DNA of 64,000 nt, from NCBI GenBank assembly GCA_947503265.1, contig CANNDC010000009.1:124001-188000 (forward strand), given 5' to 3'. The position numbers and the translations under genes were made by a program. The notes under the pieces are model-generated. The model saw only the letters and a list, made by a program, of their open reading frames with translations, was not told the origin of the DNA and searched no databases. The stretch is from an uncultured Alteromonadaceae bacterium. Its GTDB lineage: Bacteria > Pseudomonadota > Gammaproteobacteria > Enterobacterales > Alteromonadaceae. Of the stretch, positions 46,513 through 56,535 are shown piece after piece; within the stretch, counting starts at the first letter, position 1; each line of letters starts with the position of its first letter.

Positions 46513-46944
46513 GTGAAATTTTTACTACTTAATGGTCCAAACCTAAATATGCTAGGCAAACGCGAGCCCGAAATTTATGGCTCGAGAAGTTTAGATGATA
46601 TCGTGTCAGACCTTAAGGAAGTTGCCAGATCAAAACAAATTGACTTGAGCCATTTGCAGTCCAATGCAGAGCATGAATTGATCGACGCAATTCATGGTGC
46701 GATGGGAAATATAGATTTCATAATAATTAATCCCGGAGCATACACTCATACCAGTGTAGCCATTCGGGACGCTCTGCTAAGTGTCAATATTCCATTTATA
46801 GAGATTCATTTATCTAACGTGCACGCTCGTGAATCGTTTCGCCAACATTCTTATCTCTCGGATATTGCTAAAGGCGTCATATGCGGCTTAGGTGAACAAG
46901 GATACGAATTCGCATTATTGGCGGCACACCGTTTTTGTAACTAA
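46513..46944 (+). CDS. aroQ: 3-dehydroquinate dehydratase, type II
   Basis: Shikimate-pathway enzyme (143 aa) that dehydrates 3-dehydroquinate. Motifs: [20 protein letters not shown] with the catalytic Tyr region, [32 protein letters not shown] and the histidine segment [19 protein letters not shown]. The start is GTG 46513. The aroQ-accB-accC order is conserved in gammaproteobacteria, with 30 bp before accB. Confidence 0.97.
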   Translation: MKFLLLNGPNLNMLGKREPEIYGSRSLDDIVSDLKEVARSKQIDLSHLQSNAEHELIDAIHGAMGNIDFIIINPGAYTHTSVAIRDALLSVNIPFIEIHLSNVHARESFRQHSYLSDIAKGVICGLGEQGYEFALLAAHRFCN

Positions 46945-46974
46945 CATTAAATTGATATAACAAGAGAACAGCCT

Positions 46975-47427
46975 ATGGACATTCGAAAAATAAAGAAACT
47001 GATTGAGTTAGTAGAAGAATCAGGAATTTCAGAACTAGAAATTAATGAAGGCGAAGAATCTGTGCGCATTCAGCGTGGTGGATTTCAATCTGCTGCACCA
47101 ATTCAATATGCCCCTGCTCCAGTAGCTCCGCCAGCACCAGCTGCGGCACCTGCTAGCGCCCCAGCGGCAGAAGCAGCACCAGCAGAGATTACGGGGCATG
47201 TGGTCAAATCACCTATGGTAGGTACTTTCTATCGTTCTTCTTCACCAACTGCAAAAGCCTTTGTAGAAGAAGGTCAAAAAGTCAATGTTGGCGATACACT
47301 TTGTATTGTTGAAGCAATGAAAATGATGAATCAAATTGAAGCTGACAAAGCAGGTGTTGTAAAACAAATTTTGGTTGAAAACCAAGAGCCAGTTGAATTC
47401 GATCAACCCATGTTTGTCATTGAATAA
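46975..47427 (+). CDS. accB: Acetyl-CoA carboxylase biotin carboxyl carrier protein
   Basis: A 150-aa BCCP that carries biotin between the two half-reactions of acetyl-CoA carboxylase. The N-terminal domain ([17 protein letters not shown]...) is followed by a Pro/Ala-rich linker (about 43-70) and a C-terminal biotinyl domain with VEAMKMM, biotin on Lys116. It lies 13 bp before accC, so the two are co-translated. Confidence 0.98.
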   Translation: MDIRKIKKLIELVEESGISELEINEGEESVRIQRGGFQSAAPIQYAPAPVAPPAPAAAPASAPAAEAAPAEITGHVVKSPMVGTFYRSSSPTAKAFVEEGQKVNVGDTLCIVEAMKMMNQIEADKAGVVKQILVENQEPVEFDQPMFVIE

Positions 47428-47440
47428 GCGAGCAAAAGTT

Positions 47441-48781
47441 ATGCTTGATAAAGTACTCATAGCGAATCGCGGTGAAATTGCTCTGCGAATTTTGCGGGCG
47501 TGCAAAGAACTTGGTATTAAAACAGTTGCCGTGCATTCTACCGCTGACAAAAACCTAAAACATGTATTGTTAGCAGACGAATCCATTTGTATAGGACGTC
47601 CATCTGCAACTGAAAGCTATTTAAATATTCCTCGCCTTATTGCAGCTGCTGAAGTGTCCAATTCAGTTGCAATCCACCCGGGTTATGGATTTTTAGCCGA
47701 AAATGCAGCCTTTGCTGAAGCGGTTGAGAAAAGTGGCTTTATTTTTATTGGACCAAAAGCAGAAACCATAAATTTAATGGGCGACAAAGTATCTGCAATC
47801 AATTCAATGAAGCAAGCTGGTGTCCCCTGTGTACCTGGTTCTGACGGTCCTCTTGGCGATAATGAGCAAACGAATAAAGATATTGCCAATCGAATAGGTT
47901 ACCCGATTATCGTCAAAGCTGCCGGAGGTGGTGGTGGTAAAGGCATGCGAGTGGTGCGCAGTGAAAAAGATCTCATAAAGTCTATTTCATTGACTAAATC
48001 TGAAGCGGGTGCAGCGTTTAACAACGATGTGGTTTACATGGAGAAGTTCCTCGAGAATCCTCGCCATGTCGAAATCCAAGTACTCTCTGATGGTCAAGGC
48101 AATGCAATTCATTTAGGTGAACGTGACTGTTCAATGCAACGTCGTCATCAGAAAGTGGTTGAAGAAGCACCTGCTCCTGGTATCGACCCAGAGACACGCG
48201 CAAGAATTGGCGAGCGTTGCAGTAAGGCTTGTGTCGAAATTGGCTACCGTGGTGCTGGTACCTTTGAATTTTTGTTTGAAAACAGTGAGTTCTATTTCAT
48301 CGAAATGAACACACGTATTCAAGTAGAGCACCCTGTATCAGAAATGGTAACCGGCGTTGATTTGATCAAAGAGCAATTGCGTATCGCTAGTGGCTTACCT
48401 TTAGCCATCGAGCAAAAAGATATTCAAGTTAAAGGTCATGCCATTGAGTGTCGAATCAATGCTGAAGATCCCGAGACCTTTATGCCAAGCCCGGGGAAAA
48501 TTAATATGTTCCATGCGCCAGGTGGTTTTGGCGTTCGTTGGGAATCGCATATTTATTCTGGGTATTCGGTGCCGCCATTTTATGATTCTATGATAGGTAA
48601 ACTAATTACCTATGGTGAAACACGCGATGTTGCCATTGCGAGAATGCGTCACGCATTAGATGAGCTTGTTGTAGAGGGTATAAAAACCAACGTTTCACTG
48701 CAAAAAAGTATAATGGCCGATGAAAACTTCTTTAATGGTGGAACCAACATTCACTATTTAGAGAAAAAGCTAGGTTTATAG
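47441..48781 (+). CDS. accC: Acetyl-CoA carboxylase biotin carboxylase subunit
   Basis: A 446-aa ATP-grasp enzyme that carboxylates biotin on AccB, the first step of fatty acid synthesis. The start [20 protein letters not shown], the glycine loop [32 protein letters not shown] and the catalytic [18 protein letters not shown] are intact. ATG 47441 matches the family N-terminus; the open frame reaches back to 47375 inside accB. A strong terminator follows. Confidence 0.98.
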   Translation: MLDKVLIANRGEIALRILRACKELGIKTVAVHSTADKNLKHVLLADESICIGRPSATESYLNIPRLIAAAEVSNSVAIHPGYGFLAENAAFAEAVEKSGFIFIGPKAETINLMGDKVSAINSMKQAGVPCVPGSDGPLGDNEQTNKDIANRIGYPIIVKAAGGGGGKGMRVVRSEKDLIKSISLTKSEAGAAFNNDVVYMEKFLENPRHVEIQVLSDGQGNAIHLGERDCSMQRRHQKVVEEAPAPGIDPETRARIGERCSKACVEIGYRGAGTFEFLFENSEFYFIEMNTRIQVEHPVSEMVTGVDLIKEQLRIASGLPLAIEQKDIQVKGHAIECRINAEDPETFMPSPGKINMFHAPGGFGVRWESHIYSGYSVPPFYDSMIGKLITYGETRDVAIARMRHALDELVVEGIKTNVSLQKSIMADENFFNGGTNIHYLEKKLGL

Positions 48782-48790
48782 CCACATGAA

Positions 48791-48817
48791 AAAGGCCGTA
48801 TCAACGGCCTTTTTTTT
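48791..48817 (+). terminator. Intrinsic terminator after accC
   Basis: A stem AAAGGCCGT/ACGGCCTTT with an ATCA loop runs directly into a T-tract, 10 bp after the accC stop. It closes the aroQ-accB-accC operon and cuts it off from prmA, which in many relatives follows accC. Confidence 0.93.
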
Positions 48818-49003
48818 AGCGTTTCATGGCAGAACCTCTCAAACTTCAATTTTGCGCCAACATACCAGAAAAAGTAAAAATTGGTCTTCAACAACTTTCC
48901 ATACGTAGACATTATATAGGCGAGTGCAAAGTTAGTTTGCTAGTCAACGGAAAGTCCTCTCCAGCGATGTGCTTCGAACTAACACAGTAAATAATGAACA
49001 AGA

Positions 49004-49927
49004 ATGAGTAAGCTATTAATGTCTAACTATGTTGATTCCACAGACCCGGCGAAATCGCTATTTCCAAAAGGCATTTTCTACCTTCTATTCTCTCTATTTT
49101 TCAGCTTATCTGCTTGGGCTCAGGTCGATGAAGAAATGAATAAAGCGGATCGATTATCGAAGCCACTATGGGAATTTGGCGTGCTAGGTGCCGTGTTTTC
49201 TACTCCTCAATATCCGGCGTCGGAAAACAATGATACCAACTTTTTGGCGTCACCCTATTTCGTTTATCGGGGGGATATATTCCGAGTCGGTGATGGTTCA
49301 GCTGTTCGTGCAGTCGCAGTCGAAAAAGACTGGATTGAAATTGATTTGTCTATTGAAGCTTCTTTCAATTCAAATGCAGACGATGAGTCAGCGAGAGCAG
49401 GTATGCCAGATTTAGACTATGTCTTTGAGATTGGTCCCCAAGTCAAACTGAAATTAGCTTCATATGACTTTGCAGGAGACACCACAGGTAACCTTATATT
49501 CAGAATTCAGGCAAGATCGGCTTTTTCATCAGATTTCAGTTCTATCGATCATAGAGGGTATGTATTTCATCCAGAACTGACGTATCAAATGTCACGTATA
49601 TGGCAACAAAATGATCGCTTAACCGTTAATATTTCACCCCTGTGGGCAACTGAAAAATTACATGATTATTTCTATCAGGTTGATGATGAATTTGAAACTG
49701 AGAACCGTGCTGCCTTCGACGCCAAAGGCGGCTACCTAGGTGCAAACTTATCACTCGGTTATTCGTTTAACGCTAGCGATAGTATTAGAATGTTTACCGG
49801 AGTGAGTTTTAATGCCCATAACAGCGCTGTGAATGCAGATAGTCCGCTATTCTTTAATAAGAATACCGTATCAATTGGAGTAGGCATACTTTGGCGACTT
49901 TATGAAAGTGATCAGATGGCAAGATAG
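49004..49927 (+). CDS. MipA/OmpV-family outer-membrane protein
   Basis: A 307-aa predicted outer-membrane beta-barrel. The signal sequence includes GIFYLLFSLFFSLSAWAQ (cleavage near residue 40). The mature part begins with WEFGVLGAVFSTPQYPAS..TNFLASPYFVYRGDIFRVGDG, characteristic of MipA/OmpV proteins, and the C-terminus is VSIGVGILWRLYES. MipA scaffolds peptidoglycan enzymes in E. coli, but most members have no assigned function. The start is ambiguous: ATG 49004, or ATG 49019 five codons later. Confidence 0.8.
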   Translation: MSKLLMSNYVDSTDPAKSLFPKGIFYLLFSLFFSLSAWAQVDEEMNKADRLSKPLWEFGVLGAVFSTPQYPASENNDTNFLASPYFVYRGDIFRVGDGSAVRAVAVEKDWIEIDLSIEASFNSNADDESARAGMPDLDYVFEIGPQVKLKLASYDFAGDTTGNLIFRIQARSAFSSDFSSIDHRGYVFHPELTYQMSRIWQQNDRLTVNISPLWATEKLHDYFYQVDDEFETENRAAFDAKGGYLGANLSLGYSFNASDSIRMFTGVSFNAHNSAVNADSPLFFNKNTVSIGVGILWRLYESDQMAR

Positions 49928-50008
49928 CTAGAAGCTCACACTACATCTGGGTGATACAAGAAATATAATGTATCCTTAAAAAAGAACACGCATTAGTTGG
50001 ATTGAAAC

Positions 50009-50329
50009 ATGATTTACGCAATGAACCTGTATGACATTGTTGAAGGGGAAGAAGAAACCTACCGTCAATATGTGAAACTGGCGACTCAGCAACTTAAAGA
50101 TATTGAAGCTCGGCCGGTATGTACTGGCACCAATCCTATTAGAGGACTTAAGGGAAGAACACGGCAACATATGCTTGTAATGCAATTCTCTGGGCTAGAA
50201 GAGTTCGATAAATTCATGCAGCGCTTAGAAGATCACCAACTTAACAGTCTAAGAGAAGTGTCTACTGAAAACTACATTTGGACCTTGTACGAAAATTGGG
50301 ATTTAAAAAGTTGGTCTTCTAGCTACTAG
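50009..50329 (+). CDS. Hypothetical small protein, possible dimeric alpha/beta barrel
   Basis: A 106-aa soluble protein. The pattern (MIYAMNLYDIVEGEEETYRQY, then RTRQHMLVMQFSGLEEFDKFMQ and IWTLYENWD) alternates strand-helix-strand as in ferredoxin-like dimeric barrels of the DUF1330/EthD/NIPSNAP kind. No catalytic residues can be named. The gene stands alone, 81 bp after the OmpV-like gene. Confidence 0.6.
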   Translation: MIYAMNLYDIVEGEEETYRQYVKLATQQLKDIEARPVCTGTNPIRGLKGRTRQHMLVMQFSGLEEFDKFMQRLEDHQLNSLREVSTENYIWTLYENWDLKSWSSSY

Positions 50330-50380
50330 TAAAGCGTTATCGAGGAATCTTCAAGTATTCCTCGACACACCTTTGTTTTT

Positions 50381-51160
50381 TTATCCTTTCAGATAGATAT
50401 CCTTGTAAGAACTATATATTGAGCCATAAGTCATAGGCACAACAACTAGCATTCCAAGAAACAGTGGAATCGCGGCGACTAAGATTAAAATCATCAGCAC
50501 TATGCCATAGATTAAAAAGGGAAGGACGTTCTTTAGACAACCATAAAAACTGGCTTTCATGGCTTGAAGTATCGACATTTCTTGCAAAACAATCAGCGCA
50601 GGTGCAAACCAAACGGCCATCATAAGCGGAATAAGCAGCGCCATTACAATGAGAAATCGAATAGCGAGTGCTATCGGATCCGTATCTGCTGGTAATTCCG
50701 TTGCACCACCGAATATAGCGTCCAAGTATAGAGTGCCCATGGCACTAACCATGAAAACCACTGAAATTACAGTCATGATGAGGGACAAACCAATCAGTTT
50801 CCATGCATGATTTGAAAAGCCCGCAAACAGATATTTAATATCCATTTGCTCGCCGTCATCGACCGCCTTGCAACCTAACACCAATCCCGCGATCCAGACG
50901 TAGGTGGTTAACATGGTAAACAGACTGCCAATAATTGGAATCAGGCTAATAACTATCATCACAATGAAACCCACTATCATGGTAAGGATCCATGCCCCAG
51001 GAGACTGAGTGAAGATTTTGAATCCTTGGCTAATCCACTCCATTCCACTGCCAACAGAACGCTTTTGTGGCCCAATATATTCTTGCTCTGTTTTATCGTT
51101 GATATCCGTTTCTAGAGCTGAGTCAGGTGCTTTGTAAAGGTTTGATTCGTTATTGTCCAT
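50381..51160 (-). CDS. BPSS1780-type multi-pass membrane protein
   Basis: A 259-aa inner-membrane protein. A polar N-terminus (DNNESNLYKAPDS...) leads to SVGSGMEWISQGFKIFTQSPGAWILTMIVGF and then about six hydrophobic segments ending in YGSIYSSYKDIYLKG. The WxxxGFxxFxxxPxxWI start followed by helices resembles the BPSS1780 family, of unknown function. ATG 51160 has AGGA five bases upstream; the ATG four codons earlier overlaps that site, so I chose the later one. Confidence 0.78.
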   Translation of the reverse strand: MDNNESNLYKAPDSALETDINDKTEQEYIGPQKRSVGSGMEWISQGFKIFTQSPGAWILTMIVGFIVMIVISLIPIIGSLFTMLTTYVWIAGLVLGCKAVDDGEQMDIKYLFAGFSNHAWKLIGLSLIMTVISVVFMVSAMGTLYLDAIFGGATELPADTDPIALAIRFLIVMALLIPLMMAVWFAPALIVLQEMSILQAMKASFYGCLKNVLPFLIYGIVLMILILVAAIPLFLGMLVVVPMTYGSIYSSYKDIYLKG

Positions 51161-51425
51161 TTCAGTCCTCATTGTTCAATATGTTACTAGGGGCTGTTGC
51201 CCCTTAGCGTGTTGCTATTTTTGTTTTCTCAACACGTTATCATACGGATAATTACTAACATAAAAAACTATTGTTTTAGCTCAATTTTTGGACGTTTTTT
51301 CACTTAAATTTGATAGTAAAACAGAGTTTACTAAAATTGGTTAACCTTATTACCCAACTAAGATTTAGCAAAGGCAATGACTCTGTTATGCTAATTCTTT
51401 TAACCCATTAGTTGGAAACCAAGTT

Positions 51426-51806
51426 ATGTTTAGCCACGTTATGTTAGGTGCTAATAATATTGATGAATCAAAAGCATTTTATGATGCGATATTAGCCACT
51501 TTGGGCTATGAATCGGGTGTAATCGATGAAAAAGGCCGCTGCTTTTATTTTACTAAAACAGGTATCTTTGGATTATCCAAGCCGATTGATGGTAAACCTG
51601 CTACTCATGGAAATGGCAGTACGTTAGGCTTTAGCGCTGAGAGTCCTGAACAAATCGACAACTGGCATGCCGCAGGATTAGCAAATGGTGGTACAAATTG
51701 CGAAGAAGCTCCGGGTATTCGAACAGGAAGTGGCAGAAGCCTTTACTTAGCATATTTACGTGATCCTTCAGGCAATAAAATCTGTGCATTAAAAAGAGTG
51801 GATTAA
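51426..51806 (+). CDS. VOC (glyoxalase/bleomycin-resistance) family protein
   Basis: A 126-aa single-domain vicinal oxygen chelate protein. It starts MFSHVMLGANNIDESKAFYDAIL with a metal-ligand His4, continues with FYFTKTGIFGLSKPIDG and HGNGSTLGFSAES, and ends YLAYLRDPSGNKICALKRVD. The substrate is unknown. It lies 1 bp before the next gene, so the two are co-transcribed. Confidence 0.85.
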   Translation: MFSHVMLGANNIDESKAFYDAILATLGYESGVIDEKGRCFYFTKTGIFGLSKPIDGKPATHGNGSTLGFSAESPEQIDNWHAAGLANGGTNCEEAPGIRTGSGRSLYLAYLRDPSGNKICALKRVD

Positions 51807-51807
51807 T

Positions 51808-52701
51808 ATGACCATTGGTGCAGTTTTACCCCTCAGCATCAGAGGTAGTTATGATGTAGATGATTTAGGTCGCACAGAGATCCTATTCAAATCCTTGGCC
51901 GCTTTTAGTGAACCCAATTTGTTCTCTAAGTTTTTAGTCGTGACACCTCCTGAAGAGGTCTCTGAAGTCACTAGACGTTTGGAGAAATGGTCTCAATTTA
52001 ACCCTGTTGTGATGTCTGAAGAAGTATTGGTTCCGGAATTGGCAAAATATCCTGAAATGCGAGGATGGCGCAAACAACAAATTGTAAAATTGGCGGCACA
52101 AAAAGAGTTTAGCGATGACTTTTATATCACCTTCGATGCCGATGTGATTTGTTTAAAACCTTTGACCCTTAACAAGCTTATTGTCGACGGCAAAGCGCTC
52201 ATCCAATACGAACAGCGCTCGCAGCATGCTAAATGGTGGAAAGCGTCATCTAGACTATTGAAGATGAGTTCTAACATCGGTGATACTGAAATTGGTATGC
52301 ATGTCACTCCTGCGATATTGTCGACCAAATTGGCGAGACAAGTAGCAGATGAAATAAGCACCTTGTGGCGAAAAAACTGGGTGGATGCGATTTGTTCCTT
52401 GCACAATCCTAAGCACCCAAATAACTGGCGAATTTCTCGTTTTTTACAACTAAAATGGACTGAGTATTCCTTGTATTACATGTGCGCACTCAAAAAAGCG
52501 AATTTGGATGAATTCCATGTCACTGCAGGCACAAAAGAAATACCTCAGTTACTGCTTATTCACGACTCTCACCCATATGAAACATGGGATACCGCGCACA
52601 GCTTTTCTGACAAGTGCCCCGGCATGTTTTGCGTAGTAGGTAGTAAATCTAGAATTGAGCCTGACGAAGTGTGGCGTAGAATTAGCCAATACATCCCATA
52701 A
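51808..52701 (+). CDS. DUF6492-like putative glycosyltransferase
   Basis: A 297-aa protein with a GT-A-like N-terminal region. It starts MTIGAVLPLSIRGSYDVDDLGRTEILFKSLAAF, has a RGWRKQQIVKLAA segment, and contains a DxD-type metal/nucleotide-sugar motif in FYITFDADVICLKPL. Later parts (IGMHVTPAILSTK, WTEYSLYYMCALKK) fit the uncharacterised DUF6492 group. No signal peptide or membrane segment is visible. Sugar transfer is inferred only from the fold-like motifs. Confidence 0.65.
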   Translation: MTIGAVLPLSIRGSYDVDDLGRTEILFKSLAAFSEPNLFSKFLVVTPPEEVSEVTRRLEKWSQFNPVVMSEEVLVPELAKYPEMRGWRKQQIVKLAAQKEFSDDFYITFDADVICLKPLTLNKLIVDGKALIQYEQRSQHAKWWKASSRLLKMSSNIGDTEIGMHVTPAILSTKLARQVADEISTLWRKNWVDAICSLHNPKHPNNWRISRFLQLKWTEYSLYYMCALKKANLDEFHVTAGTKEIPQLLLIHDSHPYETWDTAHSFSDKCPGMFCVVGSKSRIEPDEVWRRISQYIP

Positions 52702-52802
52702 ATCCGGCAGTTGAGCGTATTGTAATATACGAAACTCCGGATTTTTGACACGTTGAAACGTTATCAGCCAGACTAATAGAACAATAATAGGGAGAGTCCT
52801 CG

Positions 52803-54839
52803 ATGAAACGACATTTATTAACTGCACTTACAGTCGCTACAATAGCGGCATGTCAACCAGCGCCAGAAGAGACGCAATCACAAGGCGCAACAGCTGAAGC
52901 TGAAACTAAACAGCAACCAGCAAGATCCATGTTAATAGATGGCATAGATTCATCGTTGACAGGGGCTCAATATACCGAACTTTGCGATCGAGTTATGGAA
53001 AAAGCCATTGCTGATTTTGCGGCTCTTGAGTCTGATACCTCACCTGCCACCTTAGCATCAGTAGTCGGAGCATTTGATCAAATTACTTATGATATGCAGG
53101 ACATTCGCCAATCCTGGTACATGAAAGCAGTACATCCAGATGAAGCCGTTAGGGACGCGGCAACAAAATGTAGTGAGCGCTATTCAGATTTTTCCTCTCA
53201 AGTTGGACTTTCTCGTGGGTATTATGATCGCTTGGCTGCAATCGATACGAGTAATTTAAAAGACACTGAAAAATATATGCTTGAATTAGGTCTAAAATCC
53301 TTTCGCAGGGCAGGCGTAGACAAAGATCAGCAAACGCGAGATAAAATACGCGCTTTACGCAAAGAAATTACCGAAATCGGTAACGAATTTGATAAGAATA
53401 TTCGCAGCGATGTTCGATATGTCACAACGACCGCAGATAAATTGGTTGGGTTACCGCAAGATTATCTCGACGAAAGACCTGCCGATGAAAACGGTAATAT
53501 TCGCTTATCCACAGATTCCCCTGATACCAGCCCAGTATTTAAATATGGCGAGAACGATGACTTGCGCAAACAACTTCGTATCGCAGTTCGTGCTAGAGGC
53601 TATCCGCAAAATGTCGATATTTTAAAAACCTTAATCACTAAGCGCCATGAATTGGCAAATATGCTGGGATTTGAGAATTTCGCTGCCCTATCAATGGACG
53701 ATAAAATGATTGGCTCCCCCGAAAATGCCGATCGTTTTCTAACGACAATCGGAGAAGCTTTGGATGGCCCGGTAGATAAAGAAGTGAATGTTCTACTTCA
53801 GCGACTACAAAAAATCGATCCGGATGCTACTGAAGTGAATGCCTGGCAAGTGAGCTATCTGATGAACCTTATTCGTCAGGAAGACTATGCCTTGGATTCT
53901 AAAGAAGTTAGAGAGTATTTCCACTACGACAAAGTTCGTGATGGCATATTTGGCCTAACAGAGGACTTGTTTGGTGTAGAGATTCGCAAGTGGGGTACTA
54001 CGACATGGCACGAAGAAGTAGAGTCTTATGAAATTGTTGAGAATGGAAACATTATTGGCCGATTTTATATGGATAATCACCCTCGAGATAACAAATATAA
54101 GCATGCAGCCCATTGGGGATTAAGATCAGGTATTAAAGATAAGCAAATTGCTTTGTCAGGACTTGCGCAGAACTTTCCCAAAGGACTGATGGAACACAAT
54201 CAAGTCGAAACCTTTTTGCATGAATTTGGTCATTTATTGCATAACATTTTCTCGGGCAACCAAGAATGGTTTGCCATTACAGGGATGAGCATGGAACGAG
54301 ACTTTGTTGAAGCGCCATCACAAATGCTTGAAGAATGGATTTGGGATTATGACACCATTAAAAACTTTGCAACCAATGCCAAAGGCGAAGCAATTCCTAA
54401 AGAGTTAGTTGACAAGATGGTTAGAGCCCGAGATTTTGGTTTGGCTACTGGTACGGCTGCACAAATCTATTACGCAAATCTGTCCTTGAACTATTACAAC
54501 CGTGAGCCTAGTAGTTTTGATTTAGAATCAATGATGCTGGAATTGTCAGAGAAGTTCTCTCCTTTCCCTCATGTGGAAGGCACGCACTTCTATACTAATT
54601 TCGGTCATTTGAATGGATACTCATCCAATTACTACACATATCAGTGGTCCCTCGCTATCGCAACTGATCTGTTTTCTAGATTTGAAAAAGAAGGTATGCG
54701 CAATAAAGCAATTGCTAAAGAATATCGAGACAAAGTACTTGGTGCTGCGGGCAGTAAACCCGCTAGTGAGTTCGTCGAAGACTTCTTAGGTAGACCTTTT
54801 AGCCCTGATGCCTACATAGAAAAATTGAAGTCTCTGTAG
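52803..54839 (+). CDS. M3-family zinc oligopeptidase, lipoprotein
   Basis: A 678-aa metallopeptidase exported and lipid-anchored by a signal ending in the lipobox TIAAC (Cys17). The zinc site is FLHEFGHLLH (His473, Glu474, His477), with the third ligand in the following helix region (FVEAPSQMLEEWIWD). These are the thimet-oligopeptidase/Dcp-type M3 signatures, and the long helical N-terminal half is typical. It probably trims small peptides in the periplasm. It is preceded by GGGAG and followed by a terminator shared with the convergent cold-shock gene. Confidence 0.9.
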   Translation: MKRHLLTALTVATIAACQPAPEETQSQGATAEAETKQQPARSMLIDGIDSSLTGAQYTELCDRVMEKAIADFAALESDTSPATLASVVGAFDQITYDMQDIRQSWYMKAVHPDEAVRDAATKCSERYSDFSSQVGLSRGYYDRLAAIDTSNLKDTEKYMLELGLKSFRRAGVDKDQQTRDKIRALRKEITEIGNEFDKNIRSDVRYVTTTADKLVGLPQDYLDERPADENGNIRLSTDSPDTSPVFKYGENDDLRKQLRIAVRARGYPQNVDILKTLITKRHELANMLGFENFAALSMDDKMIGSPENADRFLTTIGEALDGPVDKEVNVLLQRLQKIDPDATEVNAWQVSYLMNLIRQEDYALDSKEVREYFHYDKVRDGIFGLTEDLFGVEIRKWGTTTWHEEVESYEIVENGNIIGRFYMDNHPRDNKYKHAAHWGLRSGIKDKQIALSGLAQNFPKGLMEHNQVETFLHEFGHLLHNIFSGNQEWFAITGMSMERDFVEAPSQMLEEWIWDYDTIKNFATNAKGEAIPKELVDKMVRARDFGLATGTAAQIYYANLSLNYYNREPSSFDLESMMLELSEKFSPFPHVEGTHFYTNFGHLNGYSSNYYTYQWSLAIATDLFSRFEKEGMRNKAIAKEYRDKVLGAAGSKPASEFVEDFLGRPFSPDAYIEKLKSL

Positions 54840-54863
54840 TGTTGACTTTCTAACTCCATAAAA

Positions 54864-54889
54864 AAAGCCAGTACTAAAGTACTGGCTTT
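54864..54889. terminator. Bidirectional terminator between peptidase and cold-shock genes
   Basis: A 12-bp perfect inverted repeat AAAGCCAGTACT/AGTACTGGCTTT (54864-54875 and 54878-54889), with A-run and T-run flanks, lies between two convergent genes. It can end both transcripts. Confidence 0.88.
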
Positions 54890-54935
54890 CTAAATTCTTT
54901 AACAAGCGCCAAATGGCGACATTGCTGACAAGTTA

Positions 54936-55145
54936 TTAGATAACTTGGATGTTCTCAGCTTGAGGACCTTTTTGGCCTTGGCCGATAGTGAATTCAACTT
55001 TTTGACCTTCTTTCAAAGTCTTGAAGCCGTCACCAACGATTGAACGAAAGTGTGCAAATACGTCTGGACCAGACTCTTGCTCGATGAAACCAAAACCTTT
55101 ATCTTCATTGAACCACTTAACGGTTCCTACTGTTTTATCAGACAT
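54936..55145 (-). CDS. Cold-shock domain protein (CspA family)
   Basis: A 69-aa single cold-shock domain that binds single-stranded RNA/DNA. RNP1 is KGFGFIEQ and RNP2 is DVFAHFRSI, with Phe in place of the more usual VFVHFSAI second His. It is an RNA chaperone by family. The long leader (about 140 nt from a predicted promoter at 55292-55319) is a typical feature of temperature-regulated csp genes. Which csp paralogue it is cannot be told. Confidence 0.95.
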   Translation of the reverse strand: MSDKTVGTVKWFNEDKGFGFIEQESGPDVFAHFRSIVGDGFKTLKEGQKVEFTIGQGQKGPQAENIQVI

Positions 55146-55291
55146 TTTATAAATTCCTGTAAATAATTAAATTGCCAATTTGGCGGGTTTAGCTTAAAAA
55201 AATAGACCTAGACTTAAATACAACAGGACGAAGAACAACGATATAACAACGAAATGAAGATCTTTAACTGGTAGCTTTCTTAGCTGGCAGC

Positions 55292-55319
55292 AGGATACAG
55301 CAGTTTTGCTTGGAGTCAA
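55292..55319 (-). promoter_or_regulatory. Sigma70-like promoter candidate for the cold-shock gene
   Basis: On the minus strand, TTGACT (55314-55319) and TATCCT (55292-55297) are 16 bp apart. Transcription from here would give a leader of about 140 nt before the csp ATG. The rest of 55146-55558 shows no convincing gene. Confidence 0.45.
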
Positions 55320-55558
55320 AGCTTTTTATAGATAAACATCTGACGCTAATACGATTTATACGCATATTGCTAACTAGCACTTTTGATAGTAAACAGGCAA
55401 ACTGAACTCTTATCACATTGTGTTTTTGATAATAAAGCAGGTTTAGCATTGAAAAACTCAACCGACAACAAAGATAGCTTCGCAGAAAAGGATCGATTAG
55501 GGTCTAGCGCGACGCAGCTGGCCGAAAATATAGCGCTAACGGCAAGCTAAGGAAATAC

Positions 55559-56431
55559 GTGGATACTATTTACTATCTCGGAATTGATGGCGGCGGTACT
55601 AAGTGCAAAGCCCGTCTAGAGGATTCAGAAGGTAACTTCCTCAGTGAGGCAATAAGTGGGCCTGCAAACCCAGTTTTGGGAATTGAGCTAACAATTCAAT
55701 CCATTATGGATTCAGTGTCTCAAGCTATACGAAAAGCAGGTTTGCACGATAAGGTTTTGTCTCATACTTATGCTGTTCTCGGTCTCGCTGGTGTTAACTT
55801 ACCTAGCTATCTTACTGCAATGGAACAATGGCAACACCCGTTCGCTAAAAGAAGTATTACAACTGATCTCCACATTGCTTGTGTCGGTGCCCACGATGGT
55901 GAAAGAGGTGGAGTTATCATTGCTGGAACGGGTTTTAACGCCGGCTCCACAGCAAAGGATGAATATTTTGAAATAGGAGGACATGGATTTGTGTTGGGAG
56001 ATAGCGGCAGTGGTGCCCGGCTTGGCTTGCTCGCAGTAAGAAAAACCCTTGAGTATTTAGATGGTTTAATCCAAACAAGTCCACTATTTACTGCAATATT
56101 GCAAAAACTTGAATGCAAAGAAGCCACAGAAGTGGTGGAAAAAACCATACGAGAAACACCCGGATTTTACGGTCAGTTTGCCCCCATCGTTTTCTATTAT
56201 GCCAATAAAGGCGATGCTCAAGCGATAGAAATAGTCAAGCAGGTTGCAGACTATATCAGTTTGATTGCTAAGCGATTACTACAGGATGAAACGTTAAAAC
56301 TGTCTATGATTGGAGGCATTGCAGAACCGATTCAACCTTGGCTAGAAAAAGATATTAAAACACGAATTAAAGCTCCTCTAAAAACACCTGAAATGGGCGC
56401 AATAATCTTGGCCAGACAAAAATTTCTTTAA
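55559..56431 (+). CDS. BadF/BadG-family sugar kinase, probable N-acetylglucosamine kinase
   Basis: A 290-aa ASKHA-fold ATPase. Phosphate-1 motif YYLGIDGGGTKCKARL, adenosine/sugar region GVIIAGTGFNAGS, GHGFVLGDSGSGARLGLLAVR and KLSMIGGIAEP. Proteins of this size and pattern act as N-acetylglucosamine (or glucosamine) kinases in Alteromonadales chitin-use regulons, hence the call; no chitin genes are adjacent. The start is GTG 55559, with AAGGA upstream. Confidence 0.8.
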   Translation: MDTIYYLGIDGGGTKCKARLEDSEGNFLSEAISGPANPVLGIELTIQSIMDSVSQAIRKAGLHDKVLSHTYAVLGLAGVNLPSYLTAMEQWQHPFAKRSITTDLHIACVGAHDGERGGVIIAGTGFNAGSTAKDEYFEIGGHGFVLGDSGSGARLGLLAVRKTLEYLDGLIQTSPLFTAILQKLECKEATEVVEKTIRETPGFYGQFAPIVFYYANKGDAQAIEIVKQVADYISLIAKRLLQDETLKLSMIGGIAEPIQPWLEKDIKTRIKAPLKTPEMGAIILARQKFL

Positions 56432-56535
56432 TAAAAACAGTCACTAAATGGAGACAGTGCAATTTTTAAAGCTGTAACTTTTGATCACAACTGGGTATCC
56501 TTCGGCACAATAATCAGCAAGCAACGCAAAGTGTT

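Noticed and set aside
55264..55461. 65-codon minus-strand ORF upstream of the cold-shock gene
   Set aside because: Cys/Leu/Lys-rich low-quality translation with no ribosome site; it overlaps the likely csp promoter.
55383..55550. Plus-strand frame of about 55 codons just before the sugar kinase, starting at TTG
   Set aside because: Its last 30 codons look protein-like, but there is no ribosome site or ATG and no recognisable family; not enough to call a gene.
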